This document shows positions 53,749 to 62,862 of a DNA stretch of 64,000 nt, one piece after another. Positions within the stretch are counted from its first letter, which is position 1, and each line of letters starts with the position of its first letter. The notes beneath the pieces were generated by a model, which worked only from the letters and a program-made list of their open reading frames with translations, was not told the DNA's origin and searched no databases. The DNA lies in the NCBI RefSeq assembly GCF_005405925.1, contig NZ_BJHV01000001.1:1364001-1428000 (forward strand), written 5' to 3'. Origin of the DNA: Streptomyces antimycoticus (GTDB lineage: Bacteria; Actinomycetota; Actinomycetes; Streptomycetales; Streptomycetaceae). Made by a program: the position numbers and the translations under genes.

Positions 53749-54312
53749 CTAGCGGGTCACGCGGTAGCGGAGGTAGAGGACTCTGGAGCGGAAGGTGCGG
53801 GTCTCCACGAGTTCGAGATCCACCCGGCGCTCGTGCTGGGGAAAGAATGGAATGCCGCCGCCGAGCAGCACCGGGTAGACCCTGGCCCGGTACTCGTCGA
53901 TCAGACCCGACGCGGCCACCTCGGCGGCGAGAGCCGCGCCGCCGATCGCGATGTCGCCCTCCCCCGGCTCGGCTCGCAACCGCTCGATCTCCTCCGCCAC
54001 GCCGCCGGAGGCCAGGCGGGCATGGCCCTGCACCGCCGACAGCGTGGTGGAGAACACCACCTTGGGGAGCGGCTTCCAGAGCGCGGCCCACTCGAGCATC
54101 GAGTCGTCGAGCGATGGATCCTGGTCGGCGGTCTCCCAGTACAGCATCGTCTCGTACAGCCGTCGTCCCAACAGGTGGACGCCGACCTCTCGAATCTCGT
54201 CGATGGAGAAGCGAAAGACCTCCTCGTCGGGCGCCGTCCAGTCGAAGCCGCCGCCCGGCCCCACGATGTAGCCGTCAAGTGAGACGCCCATCGAATAGGT
54301 CACCCTGCGCAT
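53749..54312 (-). CDS. Dihydrofolate reductase-like (RibD C-terminal) protein
   Basis: 187 residues from the ATG at 54310-54312, with GAGGAGG upstream. RibD_C fold: VTYSMGVSLDGYIVGPGG, HLLGRRLYETM, and EGDIAIGGAALAAEV with the NADPH-binding Gly pair. These are stand-alone reductases whose substrates are unknown. Confidence 0.9.
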   Translation of the reverse strand: MRRVTYSMGVSLDGYIVGPGGGFDWTAPDEEVFRFSIDEIREVGVHLLGRRLYETMLYWETADQDPSLDDSMLEWAALWKPLPKVVFSTTLSAVQGHARLASGGVAEEIERLRAEPGEGDIAIGGAALAAEVAASGLIDEYRARVYPVLLGGGIPFFPQHERRVDLELVETRTFRSRVLYLRYRVTR

Positions 54313-54613
54313 AGGAAGTCCTCCTCGGTAAGGGGTTCGACAGTACGACCGCCGGACGCCGCAGAACTCATCGCGGCTCGCGGGTCCATCGCCGTCATCG
54401 TGCCCCTGGCAGTTATCGCCTGGGCCTGCCGGCAACTGCGCGACATCTGATCCTCCCCCGGCTCTACCTGCGGAAATCCTGTCGCTCGACAGTGCCGGTG
54501 CGCTTAGCCTGAGCGCATGCATCACGCGAAGACCCGGCGGACTCTGGGACCCGACGGCCTGAGGGGCAGGCACAGAACCGCGACGGCCGACCGTAGTGCG
54601 TAGGGTGGCCGTC

Positions 54614-55012
54614 ATGACCGGCGAGAGTGACCTGCGGAAACTGCTGAGCGGCATGCGTCCGGAGCTGAATCCGGGCCGCTATGTGTTCACCACTGTCGAG
54701 GGCGGTATCCCCTCCGGCGTCACCCCTGTGGTCACAGTCGCCGAGGATGAGGGCTTGACCCTGGTGGTCCCTCGTGAAGAGGCGGATGCGGCAGGGCTGG
54801 CATACGACTATGTGGCCGGCTGGATCACTTTGCGTGTCCATTCCGCGCTCGAGGCGATCGGGCTGACTGCCGCGGTCTCGCGGGAGCTCGCCGACGCCGG
54901 GCTGAGCTGCAATGTCGTCGCGGCGTTCCATCACGACCACCTGTTCGTCCCGTACGAGCACGCTGATCGGGCGGTGGCCGTGCTGGAGAGTCTGGCGCGG
55001 CGCTCCGCCTGA
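54614..55012 (+). CDS. ACT domain-containing protein
   Basis: 132 residues. Two ACT-like repeats (GRYVFTTVEGGIPSGVTPVVTVAEDEGLTLV, then WITLRVHSALEAIGLTAAVSRELADAGLSCNVVAAFHHDHLFVPYE). The family binds amino acids or related ligands and resembles the CASTOR amino-acid sensor fold. No enzyme domain is attached. Role unknown. Confidence 0.85.
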   Translation: MTGESDLRKLLSGMRPELNPGRYVFTTVEGGIPSGVTPVVTVAEDEGLTLVVPREEADAAGLAYDYVAGWITLRVHSALEAIGLTAAVSRELADAGLSCNVVAAFHHDHLFVPYEHADRAVAVLESLARRSA

Positions 55013-55260
55013 GCTGCCGCGCGGCCACGGCCGCTCCCGCTGCGAGCGTTCGGTGTCCGATTCTCCGATTCGCAGGGTGGCGTGGGTGCGCGCAGCATGG
55101 AAGTGGCCGGCTGCCATCGCTTCGCGAAGGGACAGGCCATGACTGGTTGAGCCCGCCGGAAGCAACGGCCGCGCCCCGGGCCGAGGCCGCCCGGCCGAGG
55201 GGCGTGGACGCCGGGGCTCCGGCGCGATGTGCCGGTCGGAGGAGCCATAGGAGGTCGGCG

Positions 55261-56192
55261 ATGGCGTCGCACGCACACGGAGATGAACCGATCGTGGTCG
55301 GCCTCGACCCCGATCCGGGCAGACGCGCGGCACTCGGCTGGGGCGCCGACGAGGCGGGCCGGCGCCGCCTGCCGCTGCTGCTGGTCCTCGCGCAGAACGT
55401 GCCGACCCCCGGGTACCGGCCGACGGGCGGGCGGCCGTCCTGGGAGGAGTGGAACGAGTCGCTGCACACGACAGGGGATCGCATGCTGAAGGAGGCGGTG
55501 GCCTTCGTCGAGTCCCGGCATCCGCAGGTGCGGGTATCGGGGCTGCTGGCCGAGGGGCATCCGGCGTGGGTGCTGCGTGAGCAGGCGCGGAACGCCACGG
55601 TGGTGGTGATCGGGTCCTGGCGTCTGAGCGCTCTTCAGGAGCTCTTCACCTCCGCCGCCGTCGCCCTGCCGCTCATCGCCCACGCGCCCTGCCCCGTGGT
55701 GGTCGTGCCGGAGCCGGGGCAGGTGCCCGAGGCGGAACACGTCCCTGGGCCGGAACCCGCTCCCGAGGCGGAACACGCCCCGAGCGGCAGCCGTATTTCG
55801 TGGTCGGGGTCGACGGCAGCCGTCATTCCGCGGCCGCCGTCGACTTCGCCTTCGACGAGGCCGCCTTGCGCGGCTCGGCCCTGCGCGCCCTGTACGTATG
55901 GCAACCTCCGCGGCTCGGAACCCCCGACGAGGAGGCCGCCGTCCAGGAGTGCCGTCGGCTGCTGTCGGAGACCGTCGCCGGGCGTACCGCCGACCATCCG
56001 GAGGTGGAGCTGCGCCAAGAGGTCGTACCGGGCCACCCGGTGCAGGTCCTGACCGAGGCGTCCGCAAACGCTCTCGGCCTGGTCGTGGGCACACGCGGAC
56101 ACGGCGGGTTCACCGGCCTGCTGCTGGGCTCCGTCAGCCAGGGCGTGACACAGCACGCCCGCTGTCCGGTCATCACCGTCCCGAGCGCCTGA
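55261..56192 (+). CDS. Tandem universal stress protein, frameshifted between domains
   Basis: Two UspA domains. The first starts from the ATG at 55261 (AGGAGG upstream; VVGLDPDPGRRAALGWGADEA, then VVVIGSWR). The second runs from about 55800 (VGVDGSRHSAAAVDFAFDEAA, GTRGHGGFTGLLLGSVSQGV, CPVITV). They are in different frames; one extra C in the run 55778-55781 gives a continuous PERQPYFVVGVDGS linker. The corrected length is about 310, normal for actinobacterial double USPs. It probably binds ATP through the G-x2-G-x9-G motif in domain 2. Confidence 0.87.
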
Positions 56193-56234
56193 CCAGGACC
56201 GCGGCCCCGAAGGCCCGGTCCGGTTCGGTGTTCT

Positions 56235-57161
56235 TCAGGCCCTGGCGAGGCGGGGGGCGATCTCCCGCAGCAGCTCCATCACCGCACGGGCGCGGGCGGT
56301 CTGGGTCATGCCCTTCACCGAGGCGATCTTGACTTCGAGCGGGGGGCTCCCGTCCCGCAGCTCCAGTTCCGCGATCTCGCCGCCGCCGTAGGTCTGGCCG
56401 GTCGCCGGCCGCTGGTTCAGCACGGAGTATCCGAGCCCCCGGGCCACCAGGGAACGTACGGTTTCATAGCTCCGGGTGCGGTAGCGGACATCGGGCGCGG
56501 TGCCGGTGGCGGCGACCAGGGAGCGGAAGTAGTCACGGCTGTGGGGCAGGTCGAGCAGGACGAGGGGTTCCGCGGACAGTTCGGCCAGCTCCACGGAGCC
56601 CTGCCGGGCCAGCGGGTGATCGGCCGCGACGATGACATAGGCCGGGGCCCGCGCGATCGTCTCGCTGCGCAGGTCCATCTCGGCCGTCAGACCGAGGTCG
56701 TAGGTGAGGGCGAAGTCGATGCGCCCCGCGCCCAGGGCCTGGACGAGCTGGTCCGTCTCCCCCTCCACCACGTCGATCTCGATGCCCGGGTAGCGGTCGG
56801 TGCATTCGCTGAACAGGGGCGGCAGATAGTACGGGGCCAGAGTCACGAAGCAGCCGACGGCCACCGGCCCGGAGATCGTCTCGCCGTCTCCCCGGGCCTC
56901 CCGCTCGATCTCGCGCGCACGGGCCAGCAACTCCCGCGCATGCTGCTGAAGCCTCTCCCCCGCGGGCGTCAGGGTCAGACCCCGGCCCCTGTGGCGGATG
57001 AACAGCTGCACCCGCAGGTCGCGCTCCAGGTTGTGGATGGCCGCGGACACGGCGGACTGCGCGATATGGAGCGCCCCCGACGCCTCCGTCATCGAACCGC
57101 GCTCGGCGGCGACGAGGAAGTAGCGGAGCTGGAGGAGGGTGAAACCCACCGGTGACGTCAT
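56235..57161 (-). CDS. LysR family regulator
   Basis: 308 residues. N-terminal helix-turn-helix LLQLRYFLVAAERGSMTEASGALHIAQSAVSAAIHNLER and a periplasmic-binding-type effector domain. It follows the MHS transporter in the same direction, 64 bases away, at the end of the catabolic block, and likely controls it. Confidence 0.92.
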   Translation of the reverse strand: MTSPVGFTLLQLRYFLVAAERGSMTEASGALHIAQSAVSAAIHNLERDLRVQLFIRHRGRGLTLTPAGERLQQHARELLARAREIEREARGDGETISGPVAVGCFVTLAPYYLPPLFSECTDRYPGIEIDVVEGETDQLVQALGAGRIDFALTYDLGLTAEMDLRSETIARAPAYVIVAADHPLARQGSVELAELSAEPLVLLDLPHSRDYFRSLVAATGTAPDVRYRTRSYETVRSLVARGLGYSVLNQRPATGQTYGGGEIAELELRDGSPPLEVKIASVKGMTQTARARAVMELLREIAPRLARA

Positions 57162-57225
57162 GCGTGACCCTCGCGCCTGGTGATCGGTGTCCGTGCCGAT
57201 GCCGACCCTATGCGGTGGCCGGACC

Positions 57226-58593
57226 CTATGCGGGCGGTGCCTGGTGGCGCTCCGCGGGCGCGTCGGAGACGTCCTCGGGGCGCAGCAGGGCGGAACCGGC
57301 GGTCTCCTTGAGGGACAGGGCGGCGATGAGGCCGCCGACGGCGAACACCATCAGGTAGGGGCCGGGCAGCAGGGTGCTGCCGGTCGCGGAGATGAGCACG
57401 GTCATCAGGTACGGCACCGTGCCGGCGAACAGGGCCGCGGTGACGTTGTAGGCGATGGACAGGCCGCTCTGGCGGGTGCGGGTGGGGAAGATCTCCGCCG
57501 ACCACACCGCGTAGGTGCCGAGGATCGCGGCGAGGATCGCGCCGAGCACCAGACCGGCGATCCAGGTTCCGGCGAGCCCGGTCCGCATGAGGAGGAACGC
57601 GGGGGTGGAGAGGACCAGGAGGGCCGCGGTGGCCCCGACGAAGACCGGTTTGCGTCCCACGCGGTCGGACAGCAGCCCGAACACCGGGACCAGCACCAGC
57701 CCCAGCAGTGAGATCACCGTGGACAGCAGGGCCGCGCTGCCGGCCGAGTGCCCCAGGTGGTCGGTCTCGTAGGTGACCAGGTACGTCAGCACCATGTAGA
57801 AGGGCACATGCATGGCCGCCATCAGGCCCGCGGCCTGGAGCAGGTGCCGCTTGTGGCGGCGGAGCAACTCCCGTACGGGGGTGCGCGGCACGGTGTCGTT
57901 GGCTTCGAGCGTCCGGTACTCGGGGGTGTCCTCGATCTTGTTGCGGATGATGAAGCCGATGACGCCGAGCGGTGCGGAGACGAGGAAGGGGACGCGCCAG
58001 CCCCAGGCGGTCAGCTGGTCCTGGTCGAGCCCTGTCGACAGCAGCAGATAGACGAACGAACCGGCGAGGAAGCCCAGCAGGGAGCCGACCTCCAGCCAGC
58101 TCACCCCGAAACCGCGGCGGCGCCGGGGCGCGCTCTCGGCCAGGAAGCTCGCCGCGCTGCCGAACTCGCCGCCCGCCGCGAATCCCTGGATCAGGCGCAG
58201 GATCACCAGGAGCACCGGGGCGGCGACCCCGATCGCCGCGTAGCCGGGCAGCAGGCCGATCGTCAGGGTCGCGCCGGACATCATGAAGATGACCAGCGAC
58301 AGCGTGCGCTTGCGGCCGATCCGGTCACCGAGCGGTCCGAACACCAGGGCGCCGATGGGCCGGATGCCGAAGGACACGGCGAACACGCCGAATACGGCGA
58401 GCAGTCCGGTGGTGCTGTTCTCGTCCGGGAAGAACACGGTCGCGACGGTGCCGGCGAGATAGGCGTAGGCGGCCCAGTCGAACCAGTGCACGAACACGCC
58501 GACGGCTCCCGCGGCAACGCTTCTGCGCAGTGCGACGACGTCGGTGGCCACCTCGACCTCGGCCGTGGTGACGTCGGTGTGGGTGGTGGGCAT
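57226..58593 (-). CDS. MFS transporter, metabolite:H+ symporter (MHS) family
   Basis: 455 residues from the ATG at 58591-58593, with AAGGAGG upstream. Twelve membrane helices. VHWFDWAAYAYLAG, FGPLGDRIGRKRTL and RLIQGFAAGGEFGSA are the MHS signature, shared with proline/betaine, citrate and shikimate importers. By context it imports the substrate of the adjacent amidohydrolase and monooxygenase. Confidence 0.93.
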   Translation of the reverse strand: MPTTHTDVTTAEVEVATDVVALRRSVAAGAVGVFVHWFDWAAYAYLAGTVATVFFPDENSTTGLLAVFGVFAVSFGIRPIGALVFGPLGDRIGRKRTLSLVIFMMSGATLTIGLLPGYAAIGVAAPVLLVILRLIQGFAAGGEFGSAASFLAESAPRRRRGFGVSWLEVGSLLGFLAGSFVYLLLSTGLDQDQLTAWGWRVPFLVSAPLGVIGFIIRNKIEDTPEYRTLEANDTVPRTPVRELLRRHKRHLLQAAGLMAAMHVPFYMVLTYLVTYETDHLGHSAGSAALLSTVISLLGLVLVPVFGLLSDRVGRKPVFVGATAALLVLSTPAFLLMRTGLAGTWIAGLVLGAILAAILGTYAVWSAEIFPTRTRQSGLSIAYNVTAALFAGTVPYLMTVLISATGSTLLPGPYLMVFAVGGLIAALSLKETAGSALLRPEDVSDAPAERHQAPPA

Positions 58594-58678
58594 GCGCGCC
58601 TCCTTGGGGATGGGTGGAACAAGCCGGAGCTGTGCGGGGCCGCCTCGGTCGGGAGGCCGTGCGGGGGTGCCGCCTCGG

Positions 58679-59881
58679 TCAGGAGCTCGCGCTCGCGTAG
58701 CGGCTCGAACTCCGGTCCACACCGGTCCAGGCCAGCGCCACCGCCCCGTCGAGCAGAGCCCGCTGGGCGTTGCCGCCCACGCAGAACGCGGCGAACTCGT
58801 GCTGGTGGTTGGTGGCGGGCAGCGAGCCGATACCGATGTACGGGTGGATGGCGGGCACCGTCTGCGAGACGTTGCCCATGTCGGTGGAGGCGCGGTTCAT
58901 CCGGGCGGCCTGTCCCGGCGGCGCGAACTCCCGCCCCAGGGCGGAGGCGTTCGCGCGGTAGTGGGCAAGAGCGGTCTCGTCCGTGCGGAACTCCGCGTAC
59001 GGCTTGCTCTCCGGCTCGATCTCCAGCTCGCACCCGGTCGCGAGGGCGCCCGCCTCGAAGGCCCGCATGACCCGTGGTTCCAGCTCGGCCAGTTCGGCGA
59101 GGGTCTCCGCCCTGACGTACCAGCGGCCGGTGGCCCGCTCCGGGATGGCGTTCGGGGCGTCCCCGGCGTGGGTCACCACGCCGTGCACCCGGGCGGAGGT
59201 GGGCAGTTGCTGGCGGAGCAGCCCGATCGCGACCTGGGCCACGGTGAAGGCGTCGGCCGCGTTGATCCCGGCCTCGGGGTAGGCCGCGGCGTGTGCGGAC
59301 CTACCGGTGTAGGAGATCTTGGAGTGGCTGACCGCGAACGGACGGGCCTCGGCGACGTCGACCGGTGCCGGGTGCACCATCATCGCGAGGTCCATCCCGG
59401 CGAAGGCACCCCGGTCGAGCATCTCGATCTTGCCGCCGCCGCCCTCCTCCGCCGGGGTGCCGTAGACCTCGACGGTGAGGCCGGCGTCGTCGGCGACGGC
59501 GGCGAGGCCGAGCGCGGCGCCGACCGAGCTCGCCGCGATGAGGTTGTGCCCGCACGCGTGGCCGAGGCCGGGCAGCGCGTCGTACTCGGCGCACAGCGCG
59601 ATCCGCACGGGCCCGCTGCCGAACCGGGCGTGGAAGGCGGTCTCCAGGCCCAGGTAGGACGTGGTGATGTCGAATCCGGCGCGGTCCAGCGGCTCGGGTA
59701 CGGCGGCCGCCGCCCGGTGTTCCTCCCAGGCCGTCTCCGGGTCGGCGTGCAGCCGCTCGGACAGCCGGATCAGCTCCTCGGCATGCCGGTCGACCTCGCG
59801 CCGGGCGGCCTCTTTGAGCGCCCCCGTCGTCCCCGTCGTACCCGTCGTCCCCGTCATCCCCGGGGTCCCCTTCGTCTCCAT
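58679..59881 (-). CDS. M20-family amidohydrolase/peptidase
   Basis: 400 residues. Metal-binding motifs: GHACGHNLIAA, PAEEGGGGK, and a late NHQHEFAAF. These match the amidohydrolase branch (hippuricase, indole-acetyl-amino-acid hydrolase, AbgB types) that cleaves N-acyl amino acids. The Thr-Gly-rich N-terminus comes from 9-bp tandem repeats (59822-59860), so the true start may be later than 59881. The start overlaps the DUF1028 stop (TGATG). Confidence 0.9.
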   Translation of the reverse strand: METKGTPGMTGTTGTTGTTGALKEAARREVDRHAEELIRLSERLHADPETAWEEHRAAAAVPEPLDRAGFDITTSYLGLETAFHARFGSGPVRIALCAEYDALPGLGHACGHNLIAASSVGAALGLAAVADDAGLTVEVYGTPAEEGGGGKIEMLDRGAFAGMDLAMMVHPAPVDVAEARPFAVSHSKISYTGRSAHAAAYPEAGINAADAFTVAQVAIGLLRQQLPTSARVHGVVTHAGDAPNAIPERATGRWYVRAETLAELAELEPRVMRAFEAGALATGCELEIEPESKPYAEFRTDETALAHYRANASALGREFAPPGQAARMNRASTDMGNVSQTVPAIHPYIGIGSLPATNHQHEFAAFCVGGNAQRALLDGAVALAWTGVDRSSSRYASASS

Positions 59882-60554
59882 CACCGATCGCCCGGCACGC
59901 CGTAGGAGGGGGCGGAGGCGGGATCGAGTCCACGGCGCACATAGTCGTCCCGCTGCGGCAGCCAGACGGCGAGGAGTTCGGCGAGCCGGTCGACGGGGTC
60001 GTCGGCCCAGTCCACGCGCAGGTCGGTCACCCGCCACTCCACCTCCGCGACGACCGCCAGGCCCGCGGAGTGCACCGGCCCCTCCTCGCCACCGGCCTCG
60101 ACCGCGGCCTTCAGGGCGGTGACCAGCCGCTCCTCCAGCTCCCCGAGGCGGCGGAGTACGCGTCGAGGAGCACGCCCGGGATGTGCTCGCCGCAGAGCAT
60201 GTTGCCCGCCGCCACCGCGCCCTCGGCGGTGGCCGAGGCATGCTTGCCCAGGGTGTGCGCGCCGCTGTAGACGAACCCGGGCCCCGAGCGGCCCAGCACG
60301 GTCAGCTGACGGTGGGCGATGGACTTCGCGTTCCGCACCGCGCCGGTGACACCGGCCAGGGCGCGTTCCGCGTCGCCGTGGTCCGCCAGTTCCGCCAGCA
60401 GGCTCGTGCCGAGCGTGGGGTCGGTGACGTTCTGCGACGCCGCCGCTCCGACCCCGGGCCGCAGATGGGCGACCCGGGCGGCGACCGCCGGACTGGACGA
60501 GCTGACCACGACGCCGAACCGCTCGCCGTCGCGGACCACCAGGGAGAACGTCAT
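59881..60554 (-). CDS. DUF1028 Ntn-hydrolase-like protein, frameshifted
   Basis: The first part (60554 to about 60144: SLVVRDGERFGVVVSSSS, GVGAAASQNVTDPTLG, AAGNMLCGEHIPGVLLDAY) and a second part in the next frame (LRVDWADDPVDRLAELLAVW to the stop at 59881) form one protein of about 224 residues once a base is added to the CCCC run 60141-60144. DUF1028 has an Ntn-hydrolase fold and often neighbours RidA. Its ATG overlaps the RidA stop. Confidence 0.87.
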
Positions 60555-61030
60555 GCCCGCTCCTCCCCGGGGATCACGGCGACGGCGTCGATCTCGCACA
60601 GCCACTCCGGACGGGCCAGGGCCGACACCACCAGGCCGGTGGAGATCGGGTGGACGCCCTTGGTCCAGCGGCCCACGGTGCGGTACACCGCCTCGCGGTA
60701 ACGCGGGTCGATCAGATAGATGGTCAGCTTGACCAGGTGCTCCATCCGGCTGCCCGCCTCTTCGAGCAGCATCTTGATGTTCGCCATGGCCTGTTCGGCC
60801 TGCGCCTCGGCGTCACCGATGCCCACCGACTCGCTGGTGTCGAGGTCCTGGCCGATCTGGCCCCGGACGTACACGGTGTCGCCGGCGACGACGGCCTGGC
60901 AGAGGTCGTTGTCGAGGTTCTGCTCGGGATAGGTGTCGCGGGTGTTGAACGGACGGATCCGGGTGTGCCCGCCGGCAACGACCGGGGCCTTGACGGCGTT
61001 CGCCCGGTGGCCGTCGTTCGTGGAGGTCAT
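60551..61030 (-). CDS. RidA family protein
   Basis: 159 residues, longer than the usual 130 because of an N-terminal leader. VYVRGQIGQDLDTS, ANIKMLLEEAGSRMEHLVKLTIYLID, and LVVSALARPEWLCEIDAVAVI with the conserved Arg of the imine-deaminase site. RidA enzymes hydrolyse reactive enamines or imines, suggesting such an intermediate in this pathway. It lies 10 bases after the monooxygenase. Confidence 0.92.
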   Translation of the reverse strand: MTSTNDGHRANAVKAPVVAGGHTRIRPFNTRDTYPEQNLDNDLCQAVVAGDTVYVRGQIGQDLDTSESVGIGDAEAQAEQAMANIKMLLEEAGSRMEHLVKLTIYLIDPRYREAVYRTVGRWTKGVHPISTGLVVSALARPEWLCEIDAVAVIPGEERA

Positions 61031-61040
61031 CAGCTGCTCC

Positions 61041-62336
61041 TCAGTTCTTCCAGGCCACCGGCGCGGCGCCGGGTCGGTCGGTGGTGCCGTACGCGAGATA
61101 GCCCCGCTGGGTCGTGATGTGATCGGCGACGTATCCGGCGTCGTGCCACACGCCCCAGATGAAGCTCGATCCGCGGCGGGACAGCCAGGGCAGGCCCAGG
61201 AAGTACACGCCGGGTTCGGAGGACACACCGCGTCGCTGGTTCGGCCGGCCGTTCTCGTCGAACGCGTCGACCTCGAGCCAGCTGTAGTCGGTGGCGAAGC
61301 CCGTCGCCCAGACGATCGAGGTGACACCGGCCGCGGCCAGGTCGAGCTCCAGCCGGGGGTCGGCCACGCCTGCCGGGTCCGGCCCGAGGACGTGGGCTTG
61401 TGGCTCTTCGGGGAGGTCGAGCCCATTGCGCTCGACGTACTCATCGGCCGCCCGGAGGAGTTCGAGGTACTTCGCGTCGCCGAGCGCGATATTCGTGGCG
61501 AGATCCGGCGCGAAGCGCAGCACACCGTCGTCGTAGGACGCGGTCAGACCGACGAGCTCGACGCCGTCGGCGGCCAGCGCACGGAAGTCCACGGTGTGGC
61601 CGCCGCGGGCGCCGCTCACCGCGATGGTGACGTGTTCGGCACCCTGAGGAGGCGTCTCCGCGTCCCAGCGCCCGAGCACACCGAGCCACCAGCAGAAATC
61701 GCGTCCGCGGTACTGGCGGGCGGGACGGTCGTGCGGACCGACGGAGAGAAAGACCCGGCGGCCGGAACGGCGCAGCTCATCGGCGATCTGGACCCCCGAG
61801 GAGCCGGCCCCGACCACGAGGACCGCGCCCTCGGGGAGCTGCTCCGGGTTGCGGTACCCGCTGGAGTGAATCTGCACGGGGACGGCGCCGTCCGGGACGA
61901 TGGGCGGGATCACGGGCCGCTGGAACGGCCCGGTCGCGGCCACGACGAAGCGCGCGTCGATGGGGCCCCGCGAGGTCTCGACCCGGAAGCCGGGCCGACC
62001 GGTCCGCCTGCGCACCGAGGTCACCTCGACACCGCACCGGATCGGGGCACCTATCTTCTCGGCGTAGGTGACGAAGTAGTCGGCGATCTGCTCCTTCGAG
62101 GCGAAGGCGTCGGGGTGGACGTCGGGGTCGACATCGGAGAACTCCAGCCCCGGGAACCGGTCGTGCCACGCGGGCCCGTTCGCCACCAGGGAATCCCACC
62201 GCTCCGAGCGCCACCGCTCGGCGATACGGTGCCGCTCCAGGACGATATGCGGCACACCGTGGGCTCCCAGGTGCTCGCTCATCGCCACGCCAGCCTGGCC
62301 CGCGCCGACGACGACTACCTCAGTCTCTTCACTCAA
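61041..62336 (-). CDS. Flavin-containing monooxygenase
   Basis: 431 residues. FAD site VVVVGAGQAGVAMSEHL at the N-terminus, NADPH site VLVVGAGSSGVQIADEL near 170, and an IVWATGFATDYSWL motif near 355 of the FMO/Baeyer-Villiger family. The canonical FMO fingerprint (FxGxxxHxxxY) is not clear, so the reaction, N- or S-oxygenation or Baeyer-Villiger, is open. First gene of the catabolic block. Confidence 0.9.
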   Translation of the reverse strand: MSEETEVVVVGAGQAGVAMSEHLGAHGVPHIVLERHRIAERWRSERWDSLVANGPAWHDRFPGLEFSDVDPDVHPDAFASKEQIADYFVTYAEKIGAPIRCGVEVTSVRRRTGRPGFRVETSRGPIDARFVVAATGPFQRPVIPPIVPDGAVPVQIHSSGYRNPEQLPEGAVLVVGAGSSGVQIADELRRSGRRVFLSVGPHDRPARQYRGRDFCWWLGVLGRWDAETPPQGAEHVTIAVSGARGGHTVDFRALAADGVELVGLTASYDDGVLRFAPDLATNIALGDAKYLELLRAADEYVERNGLDLPEEPQAHVLGPDPAGVADPRLELDLAAAGVTSIVWATGFATDYSWLEVDAFDENGRPNQRRGVSSEPGVYFLGLPWLSRRGSSFIWGVWHDAGYVADHITTQRGYLAYGTTDRPGAAPVAWKN

Positions 62337-62592
62337 CGTTCAGCCTCCACTCAGGCGGTAGCGCATCCCGGTGTCGCGTCGACTGTGCTGTGGGTGCTAC
62401 CGCACGAGGGATCCTTGGGCATGGCCGTAGTGCTGTCCAACAGATGTTTCCGCTGTAGGCGATCTGATTTACAGATGCGGCTGGGACTGGCGGCTGCGTG
62501 CGTGCGCAGGGCGAGGGCCGGCCTGGAGGGGAAGCCTCTTCTGAGTCGGCGAGTTCAGCGATCACTTCGGCGTGGCACCGCTGCGGGAGGCA

Positions 62593-62826
62593 TCAGCATC
62601 CGAGGCGGCGGCCGCGAAGATCCGGGAGGAGTGCCAGGAGATCCGGTCGGCCGAGCGGATGGGCGCGGTACTTGGCCATCACTTCTTCGCGTGTGCCATC
62701 GGGCCCGGGGCGGAAGGGGCCGGCCAGCGAAGATGCCTCCAGATGCCGGCCGCCTGTGGTCATCGCCCGGCCCACGTAGACGACGTCCGCGTAGTCGGGG
62801 TCGTCTCGATGGCCTTTGAGGTTCAC
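62593..62826 (-). pseudogene. DUF4326 gene interrupted by an in-frame TGA
   Basis: VNLKGHRDDPDYADVVYVGRA and LPDLRGRRLGC are the DUF4326 signature. The family motif Gly-Cys-Trp-Cys reads Gly-Cys-stop-Cys, and after the TGA the same frame continues with a family-like CHAEVIAELADS to about 62540. TGG to TGA is a single substitution, so this is a nonsense allele or a sequence error. Start probably GTG at 62824-62826; no strong ribosome-binding site. Confidence 0.72.
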
Positions 62827-62862
62827 GACCGTCGTGGGGCTGATGGTGTTGCGATCACCTGG

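Noticed and set aside
62593..62595. Selenocysteine at the DUF4326 TGA
   Set aside because: The TGA replaces a conserved Trp, not Cys, and no downstream stem-loop or Sec genes were seen.
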